From Sphingomonas sp. M1-B02 (GTDB lineage Bacteria; Pseudomonadota; Alphaproteobacteria; Sphingomonadales; Sphingomonadaceae): a stretch of DNA of 64,000 nucleotides. Shown here piece after piece: positions 1-7,719 of the stretch. A program made the translations under genes and the position numbers. Each line of letters begins with the position of its first letter. Positions within the stretch are counted from its first letter, which is position 1. Where the stretch lies: assembly GCF_026167525.1 (NCBI RefSeq), contig NZ_CP110679.1, forward strand, positions 992,001 through 1,056,000, read 5' to 3'. The notes under the pieces are model-generated. The model was given only the letters and a program-made list of their open reading frames with translations. It ran no database searches and was not told the origin of the DNA.

Positions 1-2316
1 ATCGCGCACGATCTCGACATCCCCGCGATCGAACCAATCCAGGAACCGCTGCAGCGAAGGCGTCGCGACGGTCTCGAAATTAAGCGCGGCGTTGAGCAGT
101 TCCTCGATCGGATCACGCGCTTCCTCGCCCAGCCGCAACAGCATCTTGCGCCGCCCCTGCAGCGGCCCCGACAATATCTCTTCCAGGAAACGATAGGGCG
201 TCGTGAAGTCGGCCCGCGCCAGCATCGCCTCCAGCGGCGCCAGCCGCTCCCTCGCCTGCGTCTCGCGCAGATAGCGCCACAGCCCGACCCCCTTGGGCCG
301 CACCGCCGCCGCCATCAATGCGTCCTGGCTCCAGCCGATCAGCGGCGACACCAGAAGCGACGCGAGCGACAAATCATCCTCCGGCTGCAGCACGAAGCGC
401 ACCGCCGCGAGCAGGTCCTGAACCGCCAGCGGCGCATTGAGCCGAAGCCGGTCGACCCCCGCCACCGGCACCCCCTCGGCATAGAGCCGCGCGACGATCA
501 GCGACGCCAGCTCGCCGCGCCGCTTGACCAAAATCATCACATCCTCGGGCCGCAACGCGCGCCCCTTGCTCTCCAGCATCAGCCCGCCATCGAGCCAGCC
601 CTTGATCGCCCGGGCGATTTGCCCGGCGAGCTTGCGGGTAGCCTCCCCTGCCCACCCTTCCTCCTCGGCCTCGCTCCCGCCCTCGACGGTCACCGGCCAC
701 AGCGTCACCGTCCCCGGCCCGGGCACTTCGCTGGCATGCGGCTCGACATCGCTGAGATCGCCCATCCCCGGCACCGCCAGCACCCCGATCGCCGCATCGA
801 CGAATTCGAGCACCGGTCGGGTCGAGCGGAAGCTCTCAACGAGAGATAGCGTGTCCAGTCCTTCGGCACGCCTACGATCGTGGCTCGGCTCATAGCGATC
901 GCGTGCCAAGGCGGCTTCGGCGAGCCTCTCGAAGTGCCGGTGGGCTAGCGCGAAATTCTTAGGGTCAGTCCCCTGAAACCCAAATATTGCCTGCTTATAA
1001 TCTCCGACAGTAAAGATCGTCCGGACCCCTTCGGCACGGGTCGTCTCTCCCGCGAAAAACTCATCCGCTACGGCTCGGATTATTTCCCACTGGCTCAGAT
1101 TGGTGTCCTGCGCCTCGTCGATCAAAACATGCTCGGTCACCTGATCGAGCTTGAAGCGCACCCATTCGCTGATCCCCGGCTGGCCGAGCAGCTCGACGGT
1201 CTTGCGGATCAGATCGTTGAAATCGACCGCGCCCACCCGCCGCTTCGCACGCGCATAAGTGTCGGCGTAGACGCGCCCCGCCTCCAGCCCGCGCGCGAGC
1301 AGATCGGCAAAGTCGGCCTGCACCTTCATCGCCAGCAGCTCGCCGCAATGGCCGTGCAGCCGCGTCGCCAGCTCGGCATAGGCCGCATCCTGCGGCGCCT
1401 GCCCCTTGCCGAACGACCGGATCTCGCGATCCTTCTTCGCCCATACCAGGTGCAGATCCTCGAGCCGCAGCGCGCGCTTGGCCGGCGGCAACGTCAGCCA
1501 CATCGCGATTTCCTCGGCGCGCTGGAGCCCGGACTTGGTCCCCCACGCCGCATTCATCGCCGCAATCTCGCGCAGCCCCGCGCAATCGAACCCCTCGTCG
1601 CCGCAGCATTGCTCGATCTCGAGCGCGATATCGCCGCGCGGCAGCCCCATCGCCTCGCGCAGGAATGGCTGGATCCCGCTCGGCAGCATGTCCATCGCCC
1701 CCGCCGCATGCGCGCAGGCCTTCAGGAACGCCTCGGCCTTCCCCTCGCCCAGCCGCAGGCTCAGCGCGCCCACCGCATCGATCAGCCCGCCGCGCCCCTC
1801 GCGCTCGGCATCGACCAGCATCTCCGCCAGCGCCTCGCGCGCCAGCACCGCCTCCTCGCGCTGGTCGAGCGGCCGGAAGCCCGGCACCAGCCCCGCCTCC
1901 AGCGGAAAGGCCGCGAGCAGCGATTGGCAGAAGCTGTGGATCGTCTGGATGCGGATCCCCCCGCCCGGCGCGTCGAGCACCTTGGCGAACAGCGTCCGCG
2001 CCCGCGCGCGCCCCTCGGGCGAAATGCTCTCGCCCAGCGCCTCCAGATCCTCGACCAGTTCGCGGTCGCCCGCCCGCACCCAGCGCGCCAGCCGGCTGGT
2101 GATCCGCTCGGACATTTCCGCCGCGCCTGCCTTGGTAAAGGTCAGGCACAGGATCGCACTCGGATCGACCCCCGCGAGCAGCAGCCGCCACACTCGCGCG
2201 GCCAGCACCTGCGTCTTTCCCGTCCCCGCCGAGGCCGAGAGCCAGACATGGCGATGCGGATCGCTCGCGATCCGCTGGTTGCCCTTGAGCCGGTGGAGCG
2301 CCCGAACTTCCGCCAT
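1..2316 (-). CDS. addA: Double-strand break repair helicase AddA, 3' end outside window
   Basis: UvrD-like superfamily 1 helicase subunit of the AddAB helicase-nuclease, which processes double-strand ends for RecA recombination. The first 772 codons are visible and stay open to the left edge. Walker A reads SASAGTGKT (residues 27-35). The Walker B/motif II segment VLIDEAQDTN lies near residue 395, followed by a GDYKQAIFGFQG motif. The C-terminal nuclease domain would lie beyond the edge. The ATG at 2316 gives MAEVRALHRLKGNQR, a normal AddA start just before the ATPase motif. addB is upstream on the same strand, separated by 131 bp that hold a palindromic repeat. Confidence 0.94.
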   Translation of the reverse strand, partial: MAEVRALHRLKGNQRIASDPHRHVWLSASAGTGKTQVLAARVWRLLLAGVDPSAILCLTFTKAGAAEMSERITSRLARWVRAGDRELVEDLEALGESISPEGRARARTLFAKVLDAPGGGIRIQTIHSFCQSLLAAFPLEAGLVPGFRPLDQREEAVLAREALAEMLVDAEREGRGGLIDAVGALSLRLGEGKAEAFLKACAHAAGAMDMLPSGIQPFLREAMGLPRGDIALEIEQCCGDEGFDCAGLREIAAMNAAWGTKSGLQRAEEIAMWLTLPPAKRALRLEDLHLVWAKKDREIRSFGKGQAPQDAAYAELATRLHGHCGELLAMKVQADFADLLARGLEAGRVYADTYARAKRRVGAVDFNDLIRKTVELLGQPGISEWVRFKLDQVTEHVLIDEAQDTNLSQWEIIRAVADEFFAGETTRAEGVRTIFTVGDYKQAIFGFQGTDPKNFALAHRHFERLAEAALARDRYEPSHDRRRAEGLDTLSLVESFRSTRPVLEFVDAAIGVLAVPGMGDLSDVEPHASEVPGPGTVTLWPVTVEGGSEAEEEGWAGEATRKLAGQIARAIKGWLDGGLMLESKGRALRPEDVMILVKRRGELASLIVARLYAEGVPVAGVDRLRLNAPLAVQDLLAAVRFVLQPEDDLSLASLLVSPLIGWSQDALMAAAVRPKGVGLWRYLRETQARERLAPLEAMLARADFTTPYRFLEEILSGPLQGRRKMLLRLGEEARDPIEELLNAALNFETVATPSLQRFLDWFDRGDVEIVRD

Positions 2317-2323
2317 ATTATCG

Positions 2324-2423
2324 CACCCCGGCGAAGGCCGGAGCCCAGTCGCAACGCACTATCGAGATCACCCGGCCGCTGCCCCACAAGGATGGCAACT
2401 GGGCCCCGGCCTTCGCCGGGGTG
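2324..2423. repeat. Palindromic intergenic repeat (CACCCCGGCGAAGG type)
   Basis: Two inverted arms, 2324-2349 and 2398-2423, match at 25 of 26 positions and begin CACCCCGGCGAAGGCCGG. They fill most of the addB-addA gap. RNA across the site could form a long hairpin. Related elements lie at 23565-23643, 35235-35306, 50143-50222 and 52553-52660. Confidence 0.85.
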
Positions 2424-2447
2424 GGAAGAGATGGAATGATGCCGACT

Positions 2448-5381
2448 CTACTCACGCCCATACCATTCATCCCGCCGCATCAGCTGGTCATACTCCGCAT
2501 AAGGCGCGTAATCCGGGTGCAGCTTGGCGGTGAACGGCGCCTCCCCCGTCAGCCAGGTCCGCGCCGCCCCCTCGAACTGCGCCACCGCACGATCGACGAA
2601 CTCGTCCGCCGGCAGATACTCCCGCCGCCGCGGATCGCACGGACTCTCCACATAGCCGAAGCCCCCCGCCCGATTGCGCGACAAGGACCAATATTCGAAT
2701 CCACTCGCGCGCCCCGAAATCCCGTCATATCCCCCCCGCTCGGCAATCAGCCCGAGCAGCCCCAGCTGCAGACTGAACCCCTCGCGCACCGCGGCAAGCG
2801 ACGGCGGCTTGCCGGTCTTATAGTCGACGATCGCCAGGCTGCCGTCGGCCAGCCGGTCCACCCGGTCGAAGGTCCCGCTCAGCTCCACCCCGTCGAACTG
2901 GATCACCCCGCGCTGCTCCACCGCGAGCACCGCGCGCCCCTCGCTCAGCTTCGCCGCAATCTCGCTCGCGATCCAGTCGATCGCCTCCATCAGCCGCGGC
3001 TGCCACAAGGCCCGCATCATCGGATGCGTCCGCTCGTCCGTCAGCATCGCCTCCGCCCGCGCGCGCAATTTGTCGGGCGCGCAATCGTCCGCCTCGAACC
3101 AGCGCTGCAGCACATCATGCACCGCGGTCCCGCGCCACGCCGCGCTCGGATCGGCGTCGACCGGGTCGAGCGGCATCAGCCGCAGCATCCGCCGCGCATA
3201 GAAAGCGAAGGGATCGGCCTTGAGCCGATCGACTTCGGTCACCGAAATCTCCTTGGGCCGCGCCGCAATCGGGGGCGAGGGCTCGGGGCGCTTGGCCGGC
3301 TGGTGATCCCCCGGATCGTCGAGCCCGCGCAGCCACTGCGCCAGCTCGCCCGCCCGCTCGAGCCCGCCCGACAGCGCCTCGAGCCGCAGCCAGAAGCGCG
3401 AGGCGATCGTCGGAGCGCTCGCATCGCGCCGAGCCCGCGTCAGCAGCACTTCGGGCGCACCCAGCGCGCCGGCCAGATCATGCGCCGAAAGCCCGATCCG
3501 CCGCTCCAGCCCCGGCAACCCCAGCTCGGATCGGATCCGCGGCGCGAGCCAGGGATCGGGCGCGGGCAGCCCCGGCCACACGCCCTCGTTCAATCCCCCC
3601 AGGATCATCAGGTCGGCGGTCTGCAGCCGCGCCTCGAGCACGCCCAGGATCGCCACCCGCGGATGCCCGCCCTGCGGCGGCCGCACCGCATTTTCCTCCA
3701 TCAAGGTCCGCAGCAACGGCCCCATCGCCTCGGGCTCGGTGCGCGGCGGCCCGTGCGCGCCCTCGCGCTCGAGCGAATCGAGCAAGTCCGCCGCCGCGCG
3801 CCCGTCCGCCCGGCTCCACAGCCCGTCTCCGGCAAGCGCCTGCGCCGTCTCGCGCAGCGCCGCCAGCAAAGCGGGCACCGGCTGCGATCCCGCATCGAAC
3901 ACCGCCTCCAGCGGCGCCAATATCGCCTTCGCCGTTGGCCACCATCGCGCCGCCGCGCGCCGCAAATGCCCGTCGCGCCCACTCTGCTCCGCCAGATGCC
4001 GGTCGATCCCCGCCAGCCCCGGCGCCGGCCGCGGCCCGCGCAGCGCGCGATCCAGCCGCCTCGCACCCTCCAGCCATTCCAGCCGCTGCTCGGGCATCAC
4101 CAGCGGATGTTTGAGCAGCGTCAGCAGCGGCAACGGCGCGAAACCCTGCGCCGCCGCGTCGATCAGCGCGAGCAGCAGCGTTCCCGGCGGCAGGATCGAG
4201 AGCGGCTGCCCCGCCGTATCGTCGATCGTCAGCCCCCAGCGCACGCAATGCGCCGCCACCCGCCGCGCCAGCACGCGATCGGGGGTCACCAGCGCCGCGG
4301 TCTTGCCCGGAACTTCCAGCGCCCCGCGCAGCGCCAGCGCGATCGCCTGCGCCTCCTCCGCCGGGGTCGCCACTTCGAGCGCGCGCACTCCTGCGAGCCG
4401 CCGTTCCGCCGCCGGCAGCGCGGTCCAGCCATGCGTCAGCTCGGGCGGCGCCATCGCCGAGGCGATCGCCTTGCTCCGCGCCGGCGGCGCATCATGCTCG
4501 CTCGCCGCGCGCCATGGCTCGAACTCGTCGCGGTGCACGCCCATCCGTTCGAGCAGCAGCTTCAGATGATATTGCGGATGCGTCTCCAGCCTGCGCCGCC
4601 GCCGTCCGGTCACCGGATCGGGCTCGAATGGACCCAGCGAGTCCCATTCTTCCTTGCTGATCCCCGTCGCCAGCCCCGGCAGCACGACCATCCCCTGCGC
4701 CATCCCGGCGACGGTCTGCAGCAGCTTGGCGATGGCCGGCGCGGAGGCCGTAATGCCCGCCGCACAGACGAAGCCCGGCGGCGGCGCCGTCCGCCAGCGT
4801 TTAGAGACGCGATCGAGCAGCAAGGTGCGCCGCTCGGCCAGATCGATCCGCCCCAGCCGCGCCAGCTCGCGCGGCCAGCGCTCCAGCACCACTTCGAACA
4901 GCGCCAGCGACCGCTCCCAATGCGCCGAAAGCTCCTGCGTCAGCTCCAGCTCGCGCAGTTTCGTCGGTGCGACTTCCTCGATCAGCAACTGGTCCAGCGT
5001 CGCCGCCAGATCGCCGGCAAGCCGCACCGCCTCCGCCGCATCCACCGGCGATCCCGATTCCTGGATCAGCCGCGCCAGGATCATCCGCCGCTGCAGCGGA
5101 TCGACCGCAGCCGGGATCGGCTCGCCTTCGTCGCTATCGAACAGCGCCTCGTCCAGCTCCGGATCGCCCACCGCCACCAGCCGCGGCAACAGCAATCCGC
5201 CCGCGCTCGCCCGCACGAATGCATCCTGGATCGATCGCTTGGCACGGTTATTGGGCAGCAACACGGTCCCCCGCGCCAGCCGCAACGGATCCCCGCCGAA
5301 CCGCCGGATCAGCCCGATCGCCAGCGCATCGGCAAAGGCGCGATGCGGCGGGATGGTGTAGAGATGGGGGCGTTCGGGCAT
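2448..5381 (-). CDS. addB: Double-strand break repair protein AddB
   Basis: Second subunit of the AddAB complex, 977 residues, acting with AddA on broken DNA ends. The C-terminal third carries the PD-(D/E)XK nuclease motif IVDYKTGKP near residue 852 and the preceding ISVTEVDRLKADPFAFY segment typical of RecB-type nuclease domains. The N-terminal part is a degenerate helicase-like domain (NNRAKRSIQDAF near residue 43). The ATG at 5381 (MPERPHLYTIPPHRAF) was chosen because further upstream the frame runs into murU, whose stop lies 14 bp away. Probably co-transcribed with murU, amgK and tsaE upstream and addA downstream. Confidence 0.93.
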   Translation of the reverse strand: MPERPHLYTIPPHRAFADALAIGLIRRFGGDPLRLARGTVLLPNNRAKRSIQDAFVRASAGGLLLPRLVAVGDPELDEALFDSDEGEPIPAAVDPLQRRMILARLIQESGSPVDAAEAVRLAGDLAATLDQLLIEEVAPTKLRELELTQELSAHWERSLALFEVVLERWPRELARLGRIDLAERRTLLLDRVSKRWRTAPPPGFVCAAGITASAPAIAKLLQTVAGMAQGMVVLPGLATGISKEEWDSLGPFEPDPVTGRRRRRLETHPQYHLKLLLERMGVHRDEFEPWRAASEHDAPPARSKAIASAMAPPELTHGWTALPAAERRLAGVRALEVATPAEEAQAIALALRGALEVPGKTAALVTPDRVLARRVAAHCVRWGLTIDDTAGQPLSILPPGTLLLALIDAAAQGFAPLPLLTLLKHPLVMPEQRLEWLEGARRLDRALRGPRPAPGLAGIDRHLAEQSGRDGHLRRAAARWWPTAKAILAPLEAVFDAGSQPVPALLAALRETAQALAGDGLWSRADGRAAADLLDSLEREGAHGPPRTEPEAMGPLLRTLMEENAVRPPQGGHPRVAILGVLEARLQTADLMILGGLNEGVWPGLPAPDPWLAPRIRSELGLPGLERRIGLSAHDLAGALGAPEVLLTRARRDASAPTIASRFWLRLEALSGGLERAGELAQWLRGLDDPGDHQPAKRPEPSPPIAARPKEISVTEVDRLKADPFAFYARRMLRLMPLDPVDADPSAAWRGTAVHDVLQRWFEADDCAPDKLRARAEAMLTDERTHPMMRALWQPRLMEAIDWIASEIAAKLSEGRAVLAVEQRGVIQFDGVELSGTFDRVDRLADGSLAIVDYKTGKPPSLAAVREGFSLQLGLLGLIAERGGYDGISGRASGFEYWSLSRNRAGGFGYVESPCDPRRREYLPADEFVDRAVAQFEGAARTWLTGEAPFTAKLHPDYAPYAEYDQLMRRDEWYGRE

Positions 5382-5395
5382 GGGTCCTCTAAAGT

Positions 5396-6148
5396 TCAAA
5401 TCTCCGCCAACACCGCCTCCGCAGCCCCCACCGCCGCGGGCGTGCCGACGTCGAACCAGAGCCCCTGATGCACCACCCCGAACAGCCGCCCCGCCGCCAG
5501 CGCCCGGTTGAAGAACAGGTTCGTCGAAAAGGGCCCCTCGGGCCAGTCGCGGATCAGCCGCGGCGACAGGATCGAGACCCCGATGAACACGAACGGCGCC
5601 AGCCGCCCCGGCTTGCGCCGCTCGGTGATCCGACCCTGCGCATCCATCCGGAAATCGCCCTGCCCGCGATGGCAGTTCGCGCGCGCCAGCGGCACCAGCA
5701 GCAGCAGCGCGTCCATTCTGGCGTCGTCCCACTGCGCCGCCAGCGCCCGGATCGCGTCCACCGGTCCGTCGATCCACAGATTGTCGCTGTTGACGCACAG
5801 GAAGGGCGCATCGCCGATCAGGTCGCGCGCCTGGACGATCCCGCCGCCGGTCTCCATCAGCTGCCGGCGCTCGTCGGAAATGACGATCGCGACGCCATTC
5901 TCCCGCGCGCGCAGATGCGCCTCCATCTGGTCCGCCAGATAATGGACGTTGACCACCGCGCGCTTGACGCCCGCTTCGCGCAGATGATCGATCGTATGGT
6001 CGATCAGCGCCTTGCCGCCCACCACGACCAGGGGCTTGGGCCGCGTCGCGGTCAGCGGACGCATCCTTTTGCCGAGCCCGGCCGCCATCACCATCGCCGT
6101 CTCGGGCACCGCGGCCGCGGGCTGCGGCCGGATCGAATAGACGGTCAT
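5396..6148 (-). CDS. murU: Sugar-1-phosphate nucleotidyltransferase, probable MurNAc-1-P uridylyltransferase MurU
   Basis: A 250-residue nucleotidyltransferase with the N-terminal nucleotide-binding signature MAAGLGKRMRPLT and the following RPKPLVVVGGKALIDH segment. Its ATG overlaps the amgK stop in an ATGA junction, so the two are translationally coupled. AmgK plus MurU is the known salvage route that turns recycled MurNAc into UDP-MurNAc. The substrate assignment rests on this pairing; the fold alone would also fit other sugar-1-phosphates. Cytoplasmic. Confidence 0.85.
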   Translation of the reverse strand: MTVYSIRPQPAAAVPETAMVMAAGLGKRMRPLTATRPKPLVVVGGKALIDHTIDHLREAGVKRAVVNVHYLADQMEAHLRARENGVAIVISDERRQLMETGGGIVQARDLIGDAPFLCVNSDNLWIDGPVDAIRALAAQWDDARMDALLLLVPLARANCHRGQGDFRMDAQGRITERRKPGRLAPFVFIGVSILSPRLIRDWPEGPFSTNLFFNRALAAGRLFGVVHQGLWFDVGTPAAVGAAEAVLAEI

Positions 6149-7149
6149 TCGCCGGCGAGGGTCATCGGATCGCCGCGCATCGCAAGCGGAACATGCGCAT
6201 CGAACCAGTCGGCCACCGGCTTGAGCGCCGGATGCTTCAAATCGCGCTCCAGATAGCCCCAGACCCGCGGGCACAGCCCCGGATAGCGCGGCTTGCCGTC
6301 GCGCTTCCACAATCGCGTGAAGATGCCGATGATCTTCGCGTTCCGCTGCGCGCCCAGCACATGATAGGCCACGTCGAAATCGTCGCCCACCCCGGTCACG
6401 CGCTTGTAGCGATCGAGCATCGCGATCTCGAGCTCGGCGGGCACGTCGCGTCGCGCATCCTGGAGCAGCGATACGAGATCGTACGCGGGATGCCCCGAAA
6501 GCGCGTCCTGGAAATCGAGCAGGCCCAAACTCTCGCTACCTTCGATCAGCATGATATTCTCGGCATGGTAATCGCGCAGCACCGTGACGGGCGTATGACC
6601 CGCCAGCACCGGCTCGAGCGCCGCATTCCACGCGTCGTTATACCAGTCGTCGTCGGTCTCGATCCCCACCGCCGGGCAATACCATTCGGGCAACAGCTTG
6701 GCCTCGCGGTGATATTGCGAGGGGCTGTAGGGCCCGATCTCTTCCGCCGCGGGATAGTCGCGCAGCCGGATCAGCAGGTCGACCGCCTCCTCGTAGAGCC
6801 GCAATTCGCTCTCGGGCGCGGCGTCCACCGTCTCGCGCATCCGCGCATCGCCGAAATCCTGGATCAGCACGAGTCCCTGCTCCAGATCCTCGTGCAAGAT
6901 CTCGGGCGCAGCAAAGCCCCGCCGCGTCAGCCAGCGCGCGATCGCGATGAAGGGGCGCGGGTCCTCGCCCTTGTCGGGCGGCGAATCCATCAGGATCGCG
7001 GTGCGGTCATGCTCGACGATGCGGAAATAGCGGCGGAACGAGGCATCGCCTGCGAGCGGCCGTATCTCCGCCCCGTCCCATCCGGCAGAAATCAGAAATG
7101 CGGGCGCCGCGGCGGGCGGATTCATGTCGACTAGGAAATTTGGGGCCAT
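6145..7149 (-). CDS. amgK: Anomeric MurNAc/GlcNAc kinase AmgK (APH-fold phosphotransferase)
   Basis: A 334-residue aminoglycoside-phosphotransferase-fold kinase, expected to phosphorylate MurNAc at the anomeric carbon before MurU acts. The catalytic-loop equivalent is LRDYHAENIML, followed by LLDFQDAL (metal-binding aspartate). The start at 7149 (MAPNFLVDMNPP) is preceded by GGAAGG and overlaps the tsaE end by 19 bp. The internal ATG at 7125 (MNPPAAAP) is the alternative. The length matches known AmgK proteins of about 340 residues. The stop overlaps the murU start. Confidence 0.86.
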   Translation of the reverse strand: MAPNFLVDMNPPAAAPAFLISAGWDGAEIRPLAGDASFRRYFRIVEHDRTAILMDSPPDKGEDPRPFIAIARWLTRRGFAAPEILHEDLEQGLVLIQDFGDARMRETVDAAPESELRLYEEAVDLLIRLRDYPAAEEIGPYSPSQYHREAKLLPEWYCPAVGIETDDDWYNDAWNAALEPVLAGHTPVTVLRDYHAENIMLIEGSESLGLLDFQDALSGHPAYDLVSLLQDARRDVPAELEIAMLDRYKRVTGVGDDFDVAYHVLGAQRNAKIIGIFTRLWKRDGKPRYPGLCPRVWGYLERDLKHPALKPVADWFDAHVPLAMRGDPMTLAGE

Positions 7150-7577
7150 CGATCCTTCCATGCCGCAGGCACCTTCGCTGTCAAGGCGCGCGCGCCGTCC
7201 GGCATCACTTCCAGGCTGAGCCACAGCGCATCCTGCCACGCCGCGTTGCCCAGCCGCTCGGGCCATTCGACGATCAGCAGCGAGTCCGCGCGCGCCTCGT
7301 CGAGCCCCAGTTCCTCCGCCTCGTCCGGATCGTCGATGCGGTACAAATCGACATGCAGCACCGGAATCCGCACCTCGGGCGGCGCATAAGGCTGAACGAT
7401 CGCAAAGCTCGGGCTCGGCGCCTCTTCCTCCAGCCCCAGCGCCGCGAGCAACCCCCGCGCGATGCTCGTCTTCCCCGCCCCGAGCGGCCCCGTGAGCGCA
7501 ATAACATCGCCCGGGCGGACGACCCCCGCCAGCCGCTCGCCAAGAAGATGCGAATCCTGGGGCAAAGCGAGCCGCAT
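7131..7577 (-). CDS. tsaE: tRNA threonylcarbamoyladenosine biosynthesis ATPase TsaE
   Basis: A 148-residue P-loop protein that works with TsaB and TsaD to make t6A at position 37 of ANN-decoding tRNAs. Walker A is GPLGAGKTS near residue 30. The family segment PSFAIVQPY is followed by VLHVDLYRIDD and IVEWPERLG. Full length for the family. It heads the tsaE-amgK-murU-addB-addA run, with a repeat between it and divL. MtaB (39.3 kb) later modifies the same t6A base. Confidence 0.95.
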   Translation of the reverse strand: MRLALPQDSHLLGERLAGVVRPGDVIALTGPLGAGKTSIARGLLAALGLEEEAPSPSFAIVQPYAPPEVRIPVLHVDLYRIDDPDEAEELGLDEARADSLLIVEWPERLGNAAWQDALWLSLEVMPDGARALTAKVPAAWKDRWPQIS

Positions 7578-7582
7578 CAGTT

Positions 7583-7702
7583 CCTCCCCGGCACGGGGAG
7601 GGGGACCATGCGCAGCATGGTGGAGGGGGCTCTCAACAGGCGACGCCCCTCGCGGATAGCCCCCTCCACCGCTTCGCGGTCCCCCTCCCCGTTCCGGGGA
7701 GG
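7583..7702. repeat. Palindromic intergenic repeat (CCTCCCCGG type)
   Basis: Arms 7583-7631 and 7658-7702 are near-perfect inverted copies beginning CCTCCCCGG and ending GTGGAGGGGGCT. Inside each arm a small secondary stem differs in sequence but keeps pairing (CCATG..CATGG against ACCGC..GCGGT), which suggests selection for structure. It fills the divL-tsaE gap and belongs to a different family from the CACCCC type. Confidence 0.85.
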
Positions 7703-7719
7703 ATATTGCGGGCCACCCA

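Noticed and set aside
2421..5468. Open frame of over 1000 codons antisense to addB
   Set aside because: Low-complexity Arg/Pro/Gln/His translation with no family pattern; the usual shadow of a GC-rich gene, while addB has clear motifs.
5382..5798. Upstream extension of addB
   Set aside because: It would overlap murU for over 400 bp; the ATG at 5381 gives a normal AddB start.
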